From positions 1 to 52,221 of the forward strand of contig JBHHUS010000005.1 of the NCBI GenBank assembly GCA_046861615.1: a stretch of DNA of 52,221 bases. Reading direction: 5' to 3'. Both the position numbers and the translations under genes were made by a program. The notes under the pieces are model-generated. The model worked only from the letters and a program-made list of their open reading frames with translations. It did no database searches and was not told the origin of the DNA. Origin of the DNA: CAZNUM01 sp046861615. GTDB taxonomy: Bacteria; Fidelibacterota; Marinisomatia; Marinisomatales; TCS55. Below, piece by piece: positions 25,998 to 34,043 of the stretch (positions are counted from its first letter, which is position 1; each line of letters opens with the position of its first letter).

Positions 25998-26707
25998 AAC
26001 GGTCGCCGCCGAATATTAAACCAATACCCAATCCAGATTAAAAATAAACCGCTGATTTCGGTTAGATATAAAATTTCCGTGTGACCGAAGCGACTGCTGA
26101 GTCCACCAAACCCGGGTAATAAGGCACCGACAGCAATGAAAATATTGCCAATATATTTATCTTTAAAATACTCCTGCTTGGCCCCCTGGTTGGTGGCAAG
26201 CGTATAAAACTTCCAGGCAGAATACAGGGCTCCCCCCACCAGAAAAACCAGGGCATAAGTATTAATAAAAGGACTGAAATATCGCACCCATTGCCAGGTT
26301 AGCACGGCTCCGCTGGGTAAATGGGGGTTGGCCAGACTCAGATTCAGGGGACTGGCCAATACGCACCAGGAAGCAATTGTCAGTACAACTACCAATACGA
26401 TTGATAACCACAGGGCAGTTTTACGTTTCAACAACAGCCAAATTGTCCCCTGGGCTAACAGGACTCCGCCCATCAAGGCTCCGACAATATACCAGATTCT
26501 GAAAACAGCGTTACTCCAACCCCAGAGGGTAAAATAGGCCTCTGAAGCAGTGCCAAGACCGTAAACAAAAACACCAAGGCTCCACCACAGCAGGTGGTTA
26601 CCGCCACCTTTCATTAAATAACGTCGGAAGATTACAATACCGAAACAAATTGATAAAATGGTTGTGGCAACAGGCAGATAATGAATAACAGGTTGTGTAA
26701 AATGCAT
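25973..26707 (-). CDS. Seven-transmembrane protein of unknown function
   Basis: A 244-residue protein with about seven hydrophobic helices spread over its length (starting at VATTILSICFG and ending at YLTEISGLFLIWIGYWF), and a short basic C-terminal tail (RRRPFQSFNKPN). The layout recalls 7-TM sensory modules found at the N-terminus of histidine kinases, but here no signalling domain follows. I do not recognise the family. It is convergent with the amidohydrolase-like gene, with a 25-base overlap of the 3' ends, and lies downstream of the HmuY gene on the same strand beyond a long hairpin. Confidence 0.75.
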   Translation of the reverse strand: MHFTQPVIHYLPVATTILSICFGIVIFRRYLMKGGGNHLLWWSLGVFVYGLGTASEAYFTLWGWSNAVFRIWYIVGALMGGVLLAQGTIWLLLKRKTALWLSIVLVVVLTIASWCVLASPLNLSLANPHLPSGAVLTWQWVRYFSPFINTYALVFLVGGALYSAWKFYTLATNQGAKQEYFKDKYIGNIFIAVGALLPGFGGLSSRFGHTEILYLTEISGLFLIWIGYWFNIRRRPFQSFNKPN

Positions 26708-26749
26708 CGATTACCTCATTTAGCTGGTCAGAAAATTTAATAATTTAAG

Positions 26750-26831
26750 AGGTGCAGCAGACTCTGATTTAAGTAGGAGGTTAGATAGGAGGGTATTGCA
26801 AATCAGATGGAGTAGGGTGCCTGCTGCACCT
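26750..26831. repeat. 82-base long-stem inverted repeat element
   Basis: Perfect 11-bp outer arms AGGTGCAGCAG (26750-26760) and CTGCTGCACCT (26821-26831) enclose perfect 8-bp inner arms TCTGATTT (26763-26770) and AAATCAGA (26800-26807). The 29-base loop carries TAGGAGG twice, 12 bases apart (26774 and 26786). It lies 12 bases after the HmuY stop codon. On the minus strand it is followed by an A/T-rich stretch, so it may terminate the haem operon. It could also be a miniature repeat element. Confidence 0.7.
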
Positions 26832-26842
26832 CGTAGATCTGG

Positions 26843-27388
26843 TTACTTAACTAAATACTTCCACTGGATTGAAATTGTTCCTGAGTTTCCGTCATCGTCG
26901 TAGTAACTGGTAATCTCAAAAGCGGGATATTTACCATCGCTGGTGTTGACGACAAAAACATAATCCTTGGGTGTCATTAAATGGGTTTCAGGATTGTAAT
27001 CATACCACCCCTGAGTAACATACTCACCGGTATCATCGGTTTTGAACAGCGTAGCAGCCGGAACATCGGTTACGGTGCTCAAGTCCGCTGCGTCCAGTTT
27101 AGCAAAGGGTACATCAGTACCCGTTAAAATAACCGGATCCTGAATAGCGGGCGCACCGGGAGCCGGTACGAATTCAACCGTTGCAAAGGCCATATCCCAT
27201 TTTGCCGGTTCCGTGAGTGTACCTTCGTTATCAGCAAAGGTAAAATACTCCGGTCCTCCCTGTTTAATATTCACAGATGTGTAGGAATTCACTCCCTCAT
27301 CCAGAGGATTGAGATTCTGTCCTTTTTTATCTTCACAGCCCTGTGTCAGGAAGCTCAGCAAAAAGATGACCATCAATGGATATTTCAT
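26843..27388 (-). CDS. HmuY-family haem-binding lipoprotein
   Basis: A 181-residue surface or periplasmic lipoprotein. The signal MKYPLMVIFLLSFLTQGC has a lipobox ending at Cys18. The body has the HmuY pattern: YFTFADNEG...WDMAFATVEF in the N-terminal half and YPAFEITSYYDDDGNSGTISIQWKY at the end. HmuY proteins capture haem and hand it to a TonB-dependent receptor. The gene lies 15 bases after the receptor gene, supporting this. The His ligands used by Porphyromonas HmuY cannot be placed confidently. A long hairpin follows the gene. Confidence 0.85.
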   Translation of the reverse strand: MKYPLMVIFLLSFLTQGCEDKKGQNLNPLDEGVNSYTSVNIKQGGPEYFTFADNEGTLTEPAKWDMAFATVEFVPAPGAPAIQDPVILTGTDVPFAKLDAADLSTVTDVPAATLFKTDDTGEYVTQGWYDYNPETHLMTPKDYVFVVNTSDGKYPAFEITSYYDDDGNSGTISIQWKYLVK

Positions 27389-27403
27389 TTTTCCATTCCT
27401 TTC

Positions 27404-29548
27404 TTAATGATTCACACTTGATGATTGGTTCAGATCAAACCGCAGTCCCAGATACCATTCTCTACCGGGCATCGGTCCCCAGGTTTGATTAACATAATCG
27501 GTTAAATTTTTTCCGCCCAGATATAGATTCATACCCCAGGGCAGGGGAATACTTACGTTGGCATTTAAAACGGTGTAAGGATCGATCCAAGCTCTTTCCG
27601 GCGCAGTTCCGTCCATGGAATCATCCCAGAAGAAGCGTTTCCCGACGTATTGAAACCGGAGGTTGAATTTCACTTCCTTCCATAGTTTAAAGCGCAAACC
27701 GCCATTGGCCTTATGGCGGGCTTTCAAACCCAACGGAGATTCATGTTCCTCATCCCAGGAATCGAGAAAAGCATACCCGATCCAGGCTTCAGTAGTATTC
27801 GTGAAAAAATAGGTGAAATCCAATTCAACACCCGCCGTTCGGGCAGTGGAGAGATTTTCACTTGTGTAAGTGCTGATCCCATCGATGACATCCAGGAAGC
27901 GGTAGTCAATCAACCCTTTAATTTCATTCCAGTAAAAATGAACCCGGGCATGGTATTCATTGGTATTCCACCTTTCAATATCCATATTCAAACTTCTGGA
28001 GGTTTCAGGTGCCAAATTTTCATTCCCGATCACATGATAACCAACGGAGATATTGCTGTAGTCGAAAAAGAGTTCTTTGAAAGAAGGTGCCCGAAATCCT
28101 GCACCATAGGAAAAACGAATTCTGGAAATTAATTCCGGTTTGTACATTAGGGAGAGTTTCGGTGAATAGTGGGATCCATAGATGGAATGCCCGTCGAACC
28201 TGAACCCACCCACTAAAGTCCATTTATTCCCCAGTAGAAATTCATCCTGGATGAAAACATTTTTTAAGCTGGAAGATCGACCGTTGCCCGCAACCCGATC
28301 TGACTGAATTGATTCCAACTCCAGACCTACACCGCCATTCAAGGTTTGTCTGGATCCTTTTCGTACAAAACGGAGACTCACCGTTCCCAGTTTATCCTGA
28401 CTCAGGGAACCCTTTTTCAAACGACCTGAGCTCAATACGATTCGGTCAAACCAGTGATCATGCACTGAATACTCCGTTACACCGGTGAAAGTCGTTTTTC
28501 CTTTTGAGGGAACTTCTAATTCCAGTTTACTGGTAGTTCGTTCATTGGTCAACCGGTCCTGGAAAACGCTGCTGCTGACGAGTGATTGATGTTCTTTAAA
28601 ATAGTTCGTTTCTACCAGCAAATCAGCTCCGGAGGGAAACCGGTACCCCAATTTCAATAATCCGTTGGATTTCCGGTATTCACTCCCATCCTCCCAGACA
28701 GAGCCCGGGTCCAAATCAAACCCGCCGTAATGGCGATAGCCACCACCAGCGGTAATGGACCAGGAATTAAAATTGCGGGCAAAGCTGATAGCGGTGTTAG
28801 CCCTCCCGTAAGCACCAAGACCATTGTCACTGTTCACTGACCAGTGATCCTCCGGACGGCGGGTAAAAATATTGATCACGCCCCCCATGGCGTCACTCCC
28901 ATACAAAGCAGAGGCGGCTCCTTTGACTACTTCCACCCGTTCAATCTGTTCGATCGGAATTTGAGCGATATCCAGTTGGCCATTTACCCGGCCAATCATT
29001 TTAGTACCATCAATCAGGATTAAAATATGTTCCGAATCAAACCCCGATAATTCCACCCCGGTACCAAATTGGTTTTCCACGACTTGTACGCCGGTCATCT
29101 CTTCTAACACATCAGAAATATCCCGGGCCCCGAACTCGGATAGTCTATCCCCTTTCAGCACTTGCGTGGTTACCGGAACGTCTTTCAGATAGCGTTCCGT
29201 CCGGGTGCCGGTCACCACCAGAGAGTTCATCTGAATCAAGTCTCGTTGTAAAGAAATTTTTAAGCGCTCTTTAGTCGGTAGTGCTACGCTCAGTTCCACG
29301 GTTTCATAACCAATGTAGGCTATACGCAGCTTCCTCAATCCGGGTGGTAGATTAGAAAGAATAAAATTCCCGTCCTGATCGGTACTGGTACCGATTCCCT
29401 CCAGATCCAGGGAAATATTCGCCGCCACCAGTGGTTCATCATCGTTCCCATCCCGGACGTTTCCCCGGAGGACATATTGGGATTGAGCCATCAATCCACA
29501 TAAGGATAGTACTATCAGAAATAGGGGAAATTTATTGATTATTACCAT
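27404..29548 (-). CDS. TonB-dependent outer-membrane receptor, haem type (HmuR-like)
   Basis: A protein of about 714 residues with a signal peptide (MVIINKFPLFLIVLSLCGLMAQSQ). It has an N-terminal CarboxypepD-reg-like domain (YVLRGNVRDGNDDEPLVAANI), a TonB-box-like region, a plug (LVVTGTRTERYLKDVPVTTQV, VVKGAASALYGSDAMGGVINI) and a barrel that ends GLRFDLN. It imports a large ligand through the outer membrane using TonB energy. Pairing with HmuY makes haem the most likely ligand, though FRAP/NPNL motifs were not identified. ATG 29548 was chosen because it opens directly on the signal peptide; the longer frame begins at TTG 29575. The promoter is probably shared with the TetR gene upstream. 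Confidence 0.92.
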   Translation of the reverse strand: MVIINKFPLFLIVLSLCGLMAQSQYVLRGNVRDGNDDEPLVAANISLDLEGIGTSTDQDGNFILSNLPPGLRKLRIAYIGYETVELSVALPTKERLKISLQRDLIQMNSLVVTGTRTERYLKDVPVTTQVLKGDRLSEFGARDISDVLEEMTGVQVVENQFGTGVELSGFDSEHILILIDGTKMIGRVNGQLDIAQIPIEQIERVEVVKGAASALYGSDAMGGVINIFTRRPEDHWSVNSDNGLGAYGRANTAISFARNFNSWSITAGGGYRHYGGFDLDPGSVWEDGSEYRKSNGLLKLGYRFPSGADLLVETNYFKEHQSLVSSSVFQDRLTNERTTSKLELEVPSKGKTTFTGVTEYSVHDHWFDRIVLSSGRLKKGSLSQDKLGTVSLRFVRKGSRQTLNGGVGLELESIQSDRVAGNGRSSSLKNVFIQDEFLLGNKWTLVGGFRFDGHSIYGSHYSPKLSLMYKPELISRIRFSYGAGFRAPSFKELFFDYSNISVGYHVIGNENLAPETSRSLNMDIERWNTNEYHARVHFYWNEIKGLIDYRFLDVIDGISTYTSENLSTARTAGVELDFTYFFTNTTEAWIGYAFLDSWDEEHESPLGLKARHKANGGLRFKLWKEVKFNLRFQYVGKRFFWDDSMDGTAPERAWIDPYTVLNANVSIPLPWGMNLYLGGKNLTDYVNQTWGPMPGREWYLGLRFDLNQSSSVNH

Positions 29549-29581
29549 ATGGAATGCCCCGCTGATTGGTTTCAATCGATT

Positions 29582-30184
29582 TTAAGTGGTACCGTAACTT
29601 CCCATAAAGGTGGTGATGAATTCTTCCATCGTTTTTGGTGAAATTTTCTTGTTCTTTTTCCCCAGGAAAAATAGTCCGTGAAAAAGTCCACCAATCGCTC
29701 TCAACAACAGGTCTGACCGGACAGTCGGGAATTCACCCTGGTTCATTCCTTCTTCCAAAAGTTCCTGAAAAACGCCGTACAATCGTTTCTGATATTTTTT
29801 CCAGTTCTGGGTCTCTTCCAACAATGTGTCCGGCATGGATTGCGGAGCCGTGAACAAAAACTCAAATAAAACCCGGTCTTGCTCAATAAGGGCGCCAAGA
29901 ATATTGAGTATCTGAATAAACGTCTGTTTAGGTGATTCCTGCTCCGAAATTGCCGGCTCTACCGATTCCCACATGCGCGCCCAGCCGCGCTCCAGCAATT
30001 CACTCAAGATTTCTTCTTTTGAACCAAAATAATAGTAAAGGGTCGCCTTACCAAAATCAGAGATTTTAGCAATCTCATCCATAGTGGCTCCCGCTAACCC
30101 ATTTTCTTTAAAAACCTGCAGCGCACCGGAAAGAATTCGTTCCTTCCGCCGCTCTCTTTCCCGTACCTGTCGATCGGAAATCAT
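29582..30184 (-). CDS. TetR-family regulator of the haem-uptake operon
   Basis: A 200-residue regulator. The N-terminal helix-turn-helix (about 10-60) reads KERILSGALQVFKENGLAGATMDEIAKISDFGKATLYYYFGSKEEIL, the standard TetR DNA-binding domain. The C-terminal ligand domain is variable. It is the first gene of the operon with the TonB receptor and HmuY, starting 15 bases from a palindrome that is the likely autoregulatory operator. The ATG at 30184 has an AAAGGTTG site. The ligand is unknown; haem or a porphyrin is an attractive guess. Confidence 0.92.
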   Translation of the reverse strand: MISDRQVRERERRKERILSGALQVFKENGLAGATMDEIAKISDFGKATLYYYFGSKEEILSELLERGWARMWESVEPAISEQESPKQTFIQILNILGALIEQDRVLFEFLFTAPQSMPDTLLEETQNWKKYQKRLYGVFQELLEEGMNQGEFPTVRSDLLLRAIGGLFHGLFFLGKKNKKISPKTMEEFITTFMGSYGTT

Positions 30185-30198
30185 ATCAACCTTTTAGT

Positions 30199-30228
30199 TT
30201 AATTTTCGAATCATCGGTCGAAATTTAA
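30199..30228. promoter_or_regulatory. Operator-like palindrome before the tetR-receptor-hmuY operon
   Basis: Arms TTAATTTTCGA (30199-30209) and TCGAAATTTAA (30218-30228) match at 10 of 11 positions around an 8-base spacer. It ends 15 bases before the TetR start codon on the minus strand. Position and size fit a TetR operator. Confidence 0.6.
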
Positions 30229-30408
30229 AACAAACAGTTTATATTCAAAAGATTTTTTCATACCTTTTTATCCTGTTTAAAAATTTTTTCCTGTGTTTCC
30301 CGGTTCGATTTCAGCGAACAGACAATTTTTACCGACGAGGGATCATCTGAAGTAGTGGTTAATTTTGGGAATAAAACGTCAGGAATATGACCTTTGAACC
30401 CTTTCCTA

Positions 30409-30454
30409 TTGCCGGATATTCCTTAAATACTGTAAAATAGACTGACCAGTCGGT
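30409..30454 (+). promoter_or_regulatory. Promoter and TetR operator of the fad operon
   Basis: TTGCCG (30409-30414), an 18-base spacer and TAAAAT (30433-30438) resemble a sigma70 promoter. Immediately after it, ACTGACCAGTCGGT (30441-30454) is a near-palindrome with five of seven Watson-Crick pairs and one G-T. It resembles the ACCGACCNGTCGGT-type sites of many TetR regulators of acyl-CoA genes. It ends 10 bases before the TetR ATG, so the leader is very short. Confidence 0.6.
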
Positions 30455-30464
30455 TTAGATACTA

Positions 30465-31058
30465 ATGAATTCGAGACAATATCAGCGCCGAAACCAGATT
30501 TTAGATGCCGCTATGAAAGTATTGATTCAAAGCGGCTATGAGCGGGCCCGCATGGATGATATCGTCCAGGAGTCCCACCTGAGTAAAGGTGCGATTTACT
30601 GGTACTACAATTCCAAAAAAGACATTTATCTCGATCTGGTAAATTACTGGGTACAGCATTACAGCGTAATGATTAACCATATCGTCGAAAACCATTCGCC
30701 CGCTTCCATGCAATTACGAAGACTATTCAATTTTTTTATCGATCAGTACGAGGCTGACCCGGAGCCATTCATCGTCCTGACGGAATTCTGGTCTCTGTCT
30801 CAAATGGACCCTGACTTCAAGGGAAAGCTACAAAAAGTTTACACGAATTTTCTGGAAATCATTGAACGCATCGTTAATCAGGGAATCCAAAATCAGGAAT
30901 TCAAACAACTGGATCCCCATATCACAGCACTTTCAATCATGGTCAACATTGAATCGATCAACTGGTTCACCTTGTTCCAGGTTCATGGCGTCAGCGCCCG
31001 GGAGTATTTCCAGATGATTACCGATTTTATTTTAGCCGGATTATTAAAAAAGAATTGA
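30465..31058 (+). CDS. TetR-family regulator of fatty-acid degradation
   Basis: A 197-residue regulator with the TetR helix-turn-helix at about 10-57 (RRNQILDAAMKVLIQSGYERARMDDIVQESHLSKGAIYWYYNSKKDIYLDLV) and a ligand domain behind it. It heads the fadE-fadA-fadN operon, with 12 bases to fadE. B. subtilis FadR (YsiA) is a TetR regulator that responds to long-chain acyl-CoA, and this gene is its likely functional counterpart. That assignment is from context. No clear ribosome site precedes the ATG, which fits the short leader. Confidence 0.9.
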   Translation: MNSRQYQRRNQILDAAMKVLIQSGYERARMDDIVQESHLSKGAIYWYYNSKKDIYLDLVNYWVQHYSVMINHIVENHSPASMQLRRLFNFFIDQYEADPEPFIVLTEFWSLSQMDPDFKGKLQKVYTNFLEIIERIVNQGIQNQEFKQLDPHITALSIMVNIESINWFTLFQVHGVSAREYFQMITDFILAGLLKKN

Positions 31059-31070
31059 GGAGTAAAAAAA

Positions 31071-32858
31071 ATGGAAACAACCCAATCCATTCCGAAAACA
31101 GGCGGTCGGTTTATTATTCAACCGATTAATGAAGTTACCGTCTTCTCCCGGGAAAAATTTTCTGATGAACATCGCGAAATAGAAAAAATGGTCCGGGAAT
31201 TCTGTCAGGAGCGCGTCTTACCCCAGAAAGCAGAAATTGAAAAATTCAACCGCGACCTGACCCTATCTTTAATTCGCGAAATGGGAGAATTAGGACTTCT
31301 GGGAATCGACGTACCGGAAAAATATGGCGGCATGGAGCTGGATAAAATCACTTCAGCGATCGTGGCAGAATCGTTATCCGCCGGGCACTGCCCTTCCTTC
31401 ACTGTCACCTGGTCGGTTCAGACGGGGATCGGTTGCCTGCCGATTGTCTGGTTCGGCACGCCGGAACAAAAAGCAAAATATTTACCCAAGCTGGTTTCCG
31501 GTGAAAAGATCGGCGCCTACGGACTCACAGAACCATCGGCTGGTTCCGATGCCCTTTCAGGCAAAACTTCCGCCACCCTTTCAGAAGATGGAAAACATTA
31601 TTTATTAAACGGGGAAAAGATTTTTATTACCAATGGCGGTTGGGCTGACATTTACATTGTTTTTGCCCAGGTTGACGGGGAAAAGTTCAGCGCCTTTATT
31701 GTTGACCGGGATACTCCCGGCTTTTCCACCGGTACGGAAGAAAAGAAACTGGGTATGAAAGGTTCCTCCACAACTCCGTTAATTTTTCAAAACGCACAGG
31801 TTCCGGTGGATAATCTGTTGTATGAAGTGGGAAAAGGTTCCACCATCGCCTTTAATGTATTGAACCTGGGACGGTTCAAACTGGCCACCTCGGACCTGGG
31901 AGGCGCCAAGACAGTAATCGAAAATGTCACCAACTACGCCCTGGAACGGAAACAATTCGGCCAACCGATTGCCATGTTTGATGCTACCATGGGGAAAATT
32001 GCCGATATGGTAGTAAGGACTTTTGCGGCGGATAGCATGATTTACCGCACTATCGGCCTGATCCAGGAGGCAATTGATGAACTGGACCCAGCCAACCCCA
32101 GTTACTACATTCAACTCGGTGAGGCCATGGAGGACTATGCGATCGAAGCCTCAATGGCGAAAGTATTTGGCAGTGAAAGTTCCGGGATAGTTACCGATAT
32201 GGGGCTACAAATCTATGGTGGTTACGGATTCATCGAAGATTATCCCATGGCCGGTGCTTACCGGGATGCCCGGATCGATCGGATCTGGGAGGGAACTAAC
32301 GAAATTAACCGTCAGATTATTGCTGGCTATATGATGAAAAAAGCGCTGGTGGAAGAATTACCCATCAGGGAGGCCATTCGAAACATCGATTCCTTTGTCA
32401 GCAACGGGGAAACCGTATCCGATCATGGAGTCCTGGACCCGGAATGCCAATCGATTGAAATTGGAAAACGCCTGGCTCTGTATTTACTGAATGAAGCCTT
32501 GTGTGAATTTGGGCAGGATCTGAAACACGAACAGCAGATCACTGAAATTCTGGCGGATATTTTCACCGATCTTTACACTGCTGAGAGCACTGTTGTCCGT
32601 ACCAAGCAAATTTTGGCTGGAAAAAATCCTGATGTGACGGTGAGCCATCTAGCCAAAATTTACACCGCTGAGATGGTTTTGCGGTTATTGAACAAATCGT
32701 TGAATGCGCTCAACGGAATTTACCGGGGGCATACGCCCACTTCGGTGATTGATCAACTGCGAAATTTCCAGGCAACAATGTTACTGTCCACTGACATAAT
32801 TGGTCTAAAACGAAAAATTGCCGATCATGTTTATCTTAAAAAAATCTATCCTTACTAG
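31071..32858 (+). CDS. fadE: Acyl-CoA dehydrogenase
   Basis: FAD enzyme that makes the trans-2-enoyl-CoA in beta-oxidation. It has 595 residues, longer than the usual 380, with a C-terminal extension (about 430-595) of the kind seen in B. subtilis FadE and very-long-chain dehydrogenases. The core has YGLTEPSAGSDA, KIFITNGGWADI, AMEDYAIEASMAKVFGSE and QIYGGYGFIEDYPMAGAYRDARIDRIWEGTNEI. The last segment contains the Glu (IWEGTNEI) that is the usual catalytic base. The ATG follows GAGGAG, a strong ribosome site. The gene is second in the operon. Confidence 0.95.
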   Translation: METTQSIPKTGGRFIIQPINEVTVFSREKFSDEHREIEKMVREFCQERVLPQKAEIEKFNRDLTLSLIREMGELGLLGIDVPEKYGGMELDKITSAIVAESLSAGHCPSFTVTWSVQTGIGCLPIVWFGTPEQKAKYLPKLVSGEKIGAYGLTEPSAGSDALSGKTSATLSEDGKHYLLNGEKIFITNGGWADIYIVFAQVDGEKFSAFIVDRDTPGFSTGTEEKKLGMKGSSTTPLIFQNAQVPVDNLLYEVGKGSTIAFNVLNLGRFKLATSDLGGAKTVIENVTNYALERKQFGQPIAMFDATMGKIADMVVRTFAADSMIYRTIGLIQEAIDELDPANPSYYIQLGEAMEDYAIEASMAKVFGSESSGIVTDMGLQIYGGYGFIEDYPMAGAYRDARIDRIWEGTNEINRQIIAGYMMKKALVEELPIREAIRNIDSFVSNGETVSDHGVLDPECQSIEIGKRLALYLLNEALCEFGQDLKHEQQITEILADIFTDLYTAESTVVRTKQILAGKNPDVTVSHLAKIYTAEMVLRLLNKSLNALNGIYRGHTPTSVIDQLRNFQATMLLSTDIIGLKRKIADHVYLKKIYPY

Positions 32859-32867
32859 GAGTTCAAA

Positions 32868-34001
32868 ATGAGTAGGAAATCAGTTATTATTGATGCTGTT
32901 CGTTCACCAATTGGCATCAAGAACGGAAAATTAGTTGGAATTCGGCCCGATAATTTGGCGGCTCAGGTAATTAAAGGGTTACTAAAACGAAATCCGAAGT
33001 TAAAACCGGAAGACGTGGAGGATGTGGCCATTGGTTGCGCTTTTCCGGAAGGACCCCAGGGTATGATTATCGGACGCTCCGTGGCCATATTAGCCGGCAT
33101 TCCGAAAGAAGCCGGTGGTAAGGTGGTAAACCGTTTTTGTGGCTCGGCCATGGATGCTCTTCATCAATTGAGTACCGCAATTGAAAGCGGCGATATTGAC
33201 GTAGGCATTGCCGGGGGAGTGGAAGACATGTTCACCGTTCCCATGGGAGGCTTTGCGCCCGATTTTAATCCGGAACTGGCGGAACAGGAATTTTATATCG
33301 GCATGGGTGAAACGGCCGAAAATCTGGCCAAAGACGGAAATATATCGCGAGAAGACCAGGATGCCTTTGCGGTTCAATCCCATGAGAGGGCTTTAAAAGC
33401 GTATGCCAAAGGAAAATTTGACAACGAATTAATTCCCATTCAGGTTGACGAAGATACGCTTGTCACCCGCGATGAAGGCCCCCGTGAACCGAACCTGGAA
33501 AAGATCAGCAGTTTAAAACCAGCCTTTATTGAAAACGGTACGGTTACAGCGGCTACCAGCAGTCCCATTTCTATCGGTGCTTCGGCGATTTTAATTACCA
33601 GTGAAGCGTTTGCGAAAAAAGCCGGTTTAACCATCCGGGCAGAAGTAGTTAGCCGGGCGGTGGCTGGTGTGGATTGGACGCGCATGGGGACGGGTCCGCT
33701 ACCGGCTACGAAAAAGGCCCTTAAAAAGGCCGGTTTAAGCATGGATGATATTGAAACAATCGAACTGAACGAAGCTTTTGCCGCTCAATCCCTGTACGTT
33801 ATCCGCGAAGGGGGCTGGGAGATGGAAAAAATTAATTTAAACGGTGGCGCTGTGGCTCTGGGACACCCTCTGGGTTGTTCCGGTACACGCATTATTACGA
33901 CCCTGATCAATGTCATGGAGCAGCAGAATACCCATATGGGACTGGCAACCATGTGCATCGGCAGCGGCCAGGGAATTGCCACCGTCATCAGAAGACACTG
34001 A
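32868..34001 (+). CDS. fadA: Acetyl-CoA acyltransferase (thiolase)
   Basis: Final beta-oxidation step: cleaves 3-oxoacyl-CoA with CoA. The 377 residues have the nucleophilic Cys91 in NRFCGSAMDALH, the GGAVALGHPLGCSGTR segment with the catalytic His, and the second Cys in TMCIGSGQG. Full length for the family although slightly short. It lies 9 bases after fadE and 42 before the fadN-type gene. The three together form a complete cycle. Confidence 0.96.
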   Translation: MSRKSVIIDAVRSPIGIKNGKLVGIRPDNLAAQVIKGLLKRNPKLKPEDVEDVAIGCAFPEGPQGMIIGRSVAILAGIPKEAGGKVVNRFCGSAMDALHQLSTAIESGDIDVGIAGGVEDMFTVPMGGFAPDFNPELAEQEFYIGMGETAENLAKDGNISREDQDAFAVQSHERALKAYAKGKFDNELIPIQVDEDTLVTRDEGPREPNLEKISSLKPAFIENGTVTAATSSPISIGASAILITSEAFAKKAGLTIRAEVVSRAVAGVDWTRMGTGPLPATKKALKKAGLSMDDIETIELNEAFAAQSLYVIREGGWEMEKINLNGGAVALGHPLGCSGTRIITTLINVMEQQNTHMGLATMCIGSGQGIATVIRRH

Positions 34002-34043
34002 CGGGAGCCGACCGACAATCAGATTAAAACAAACGAGGATATA

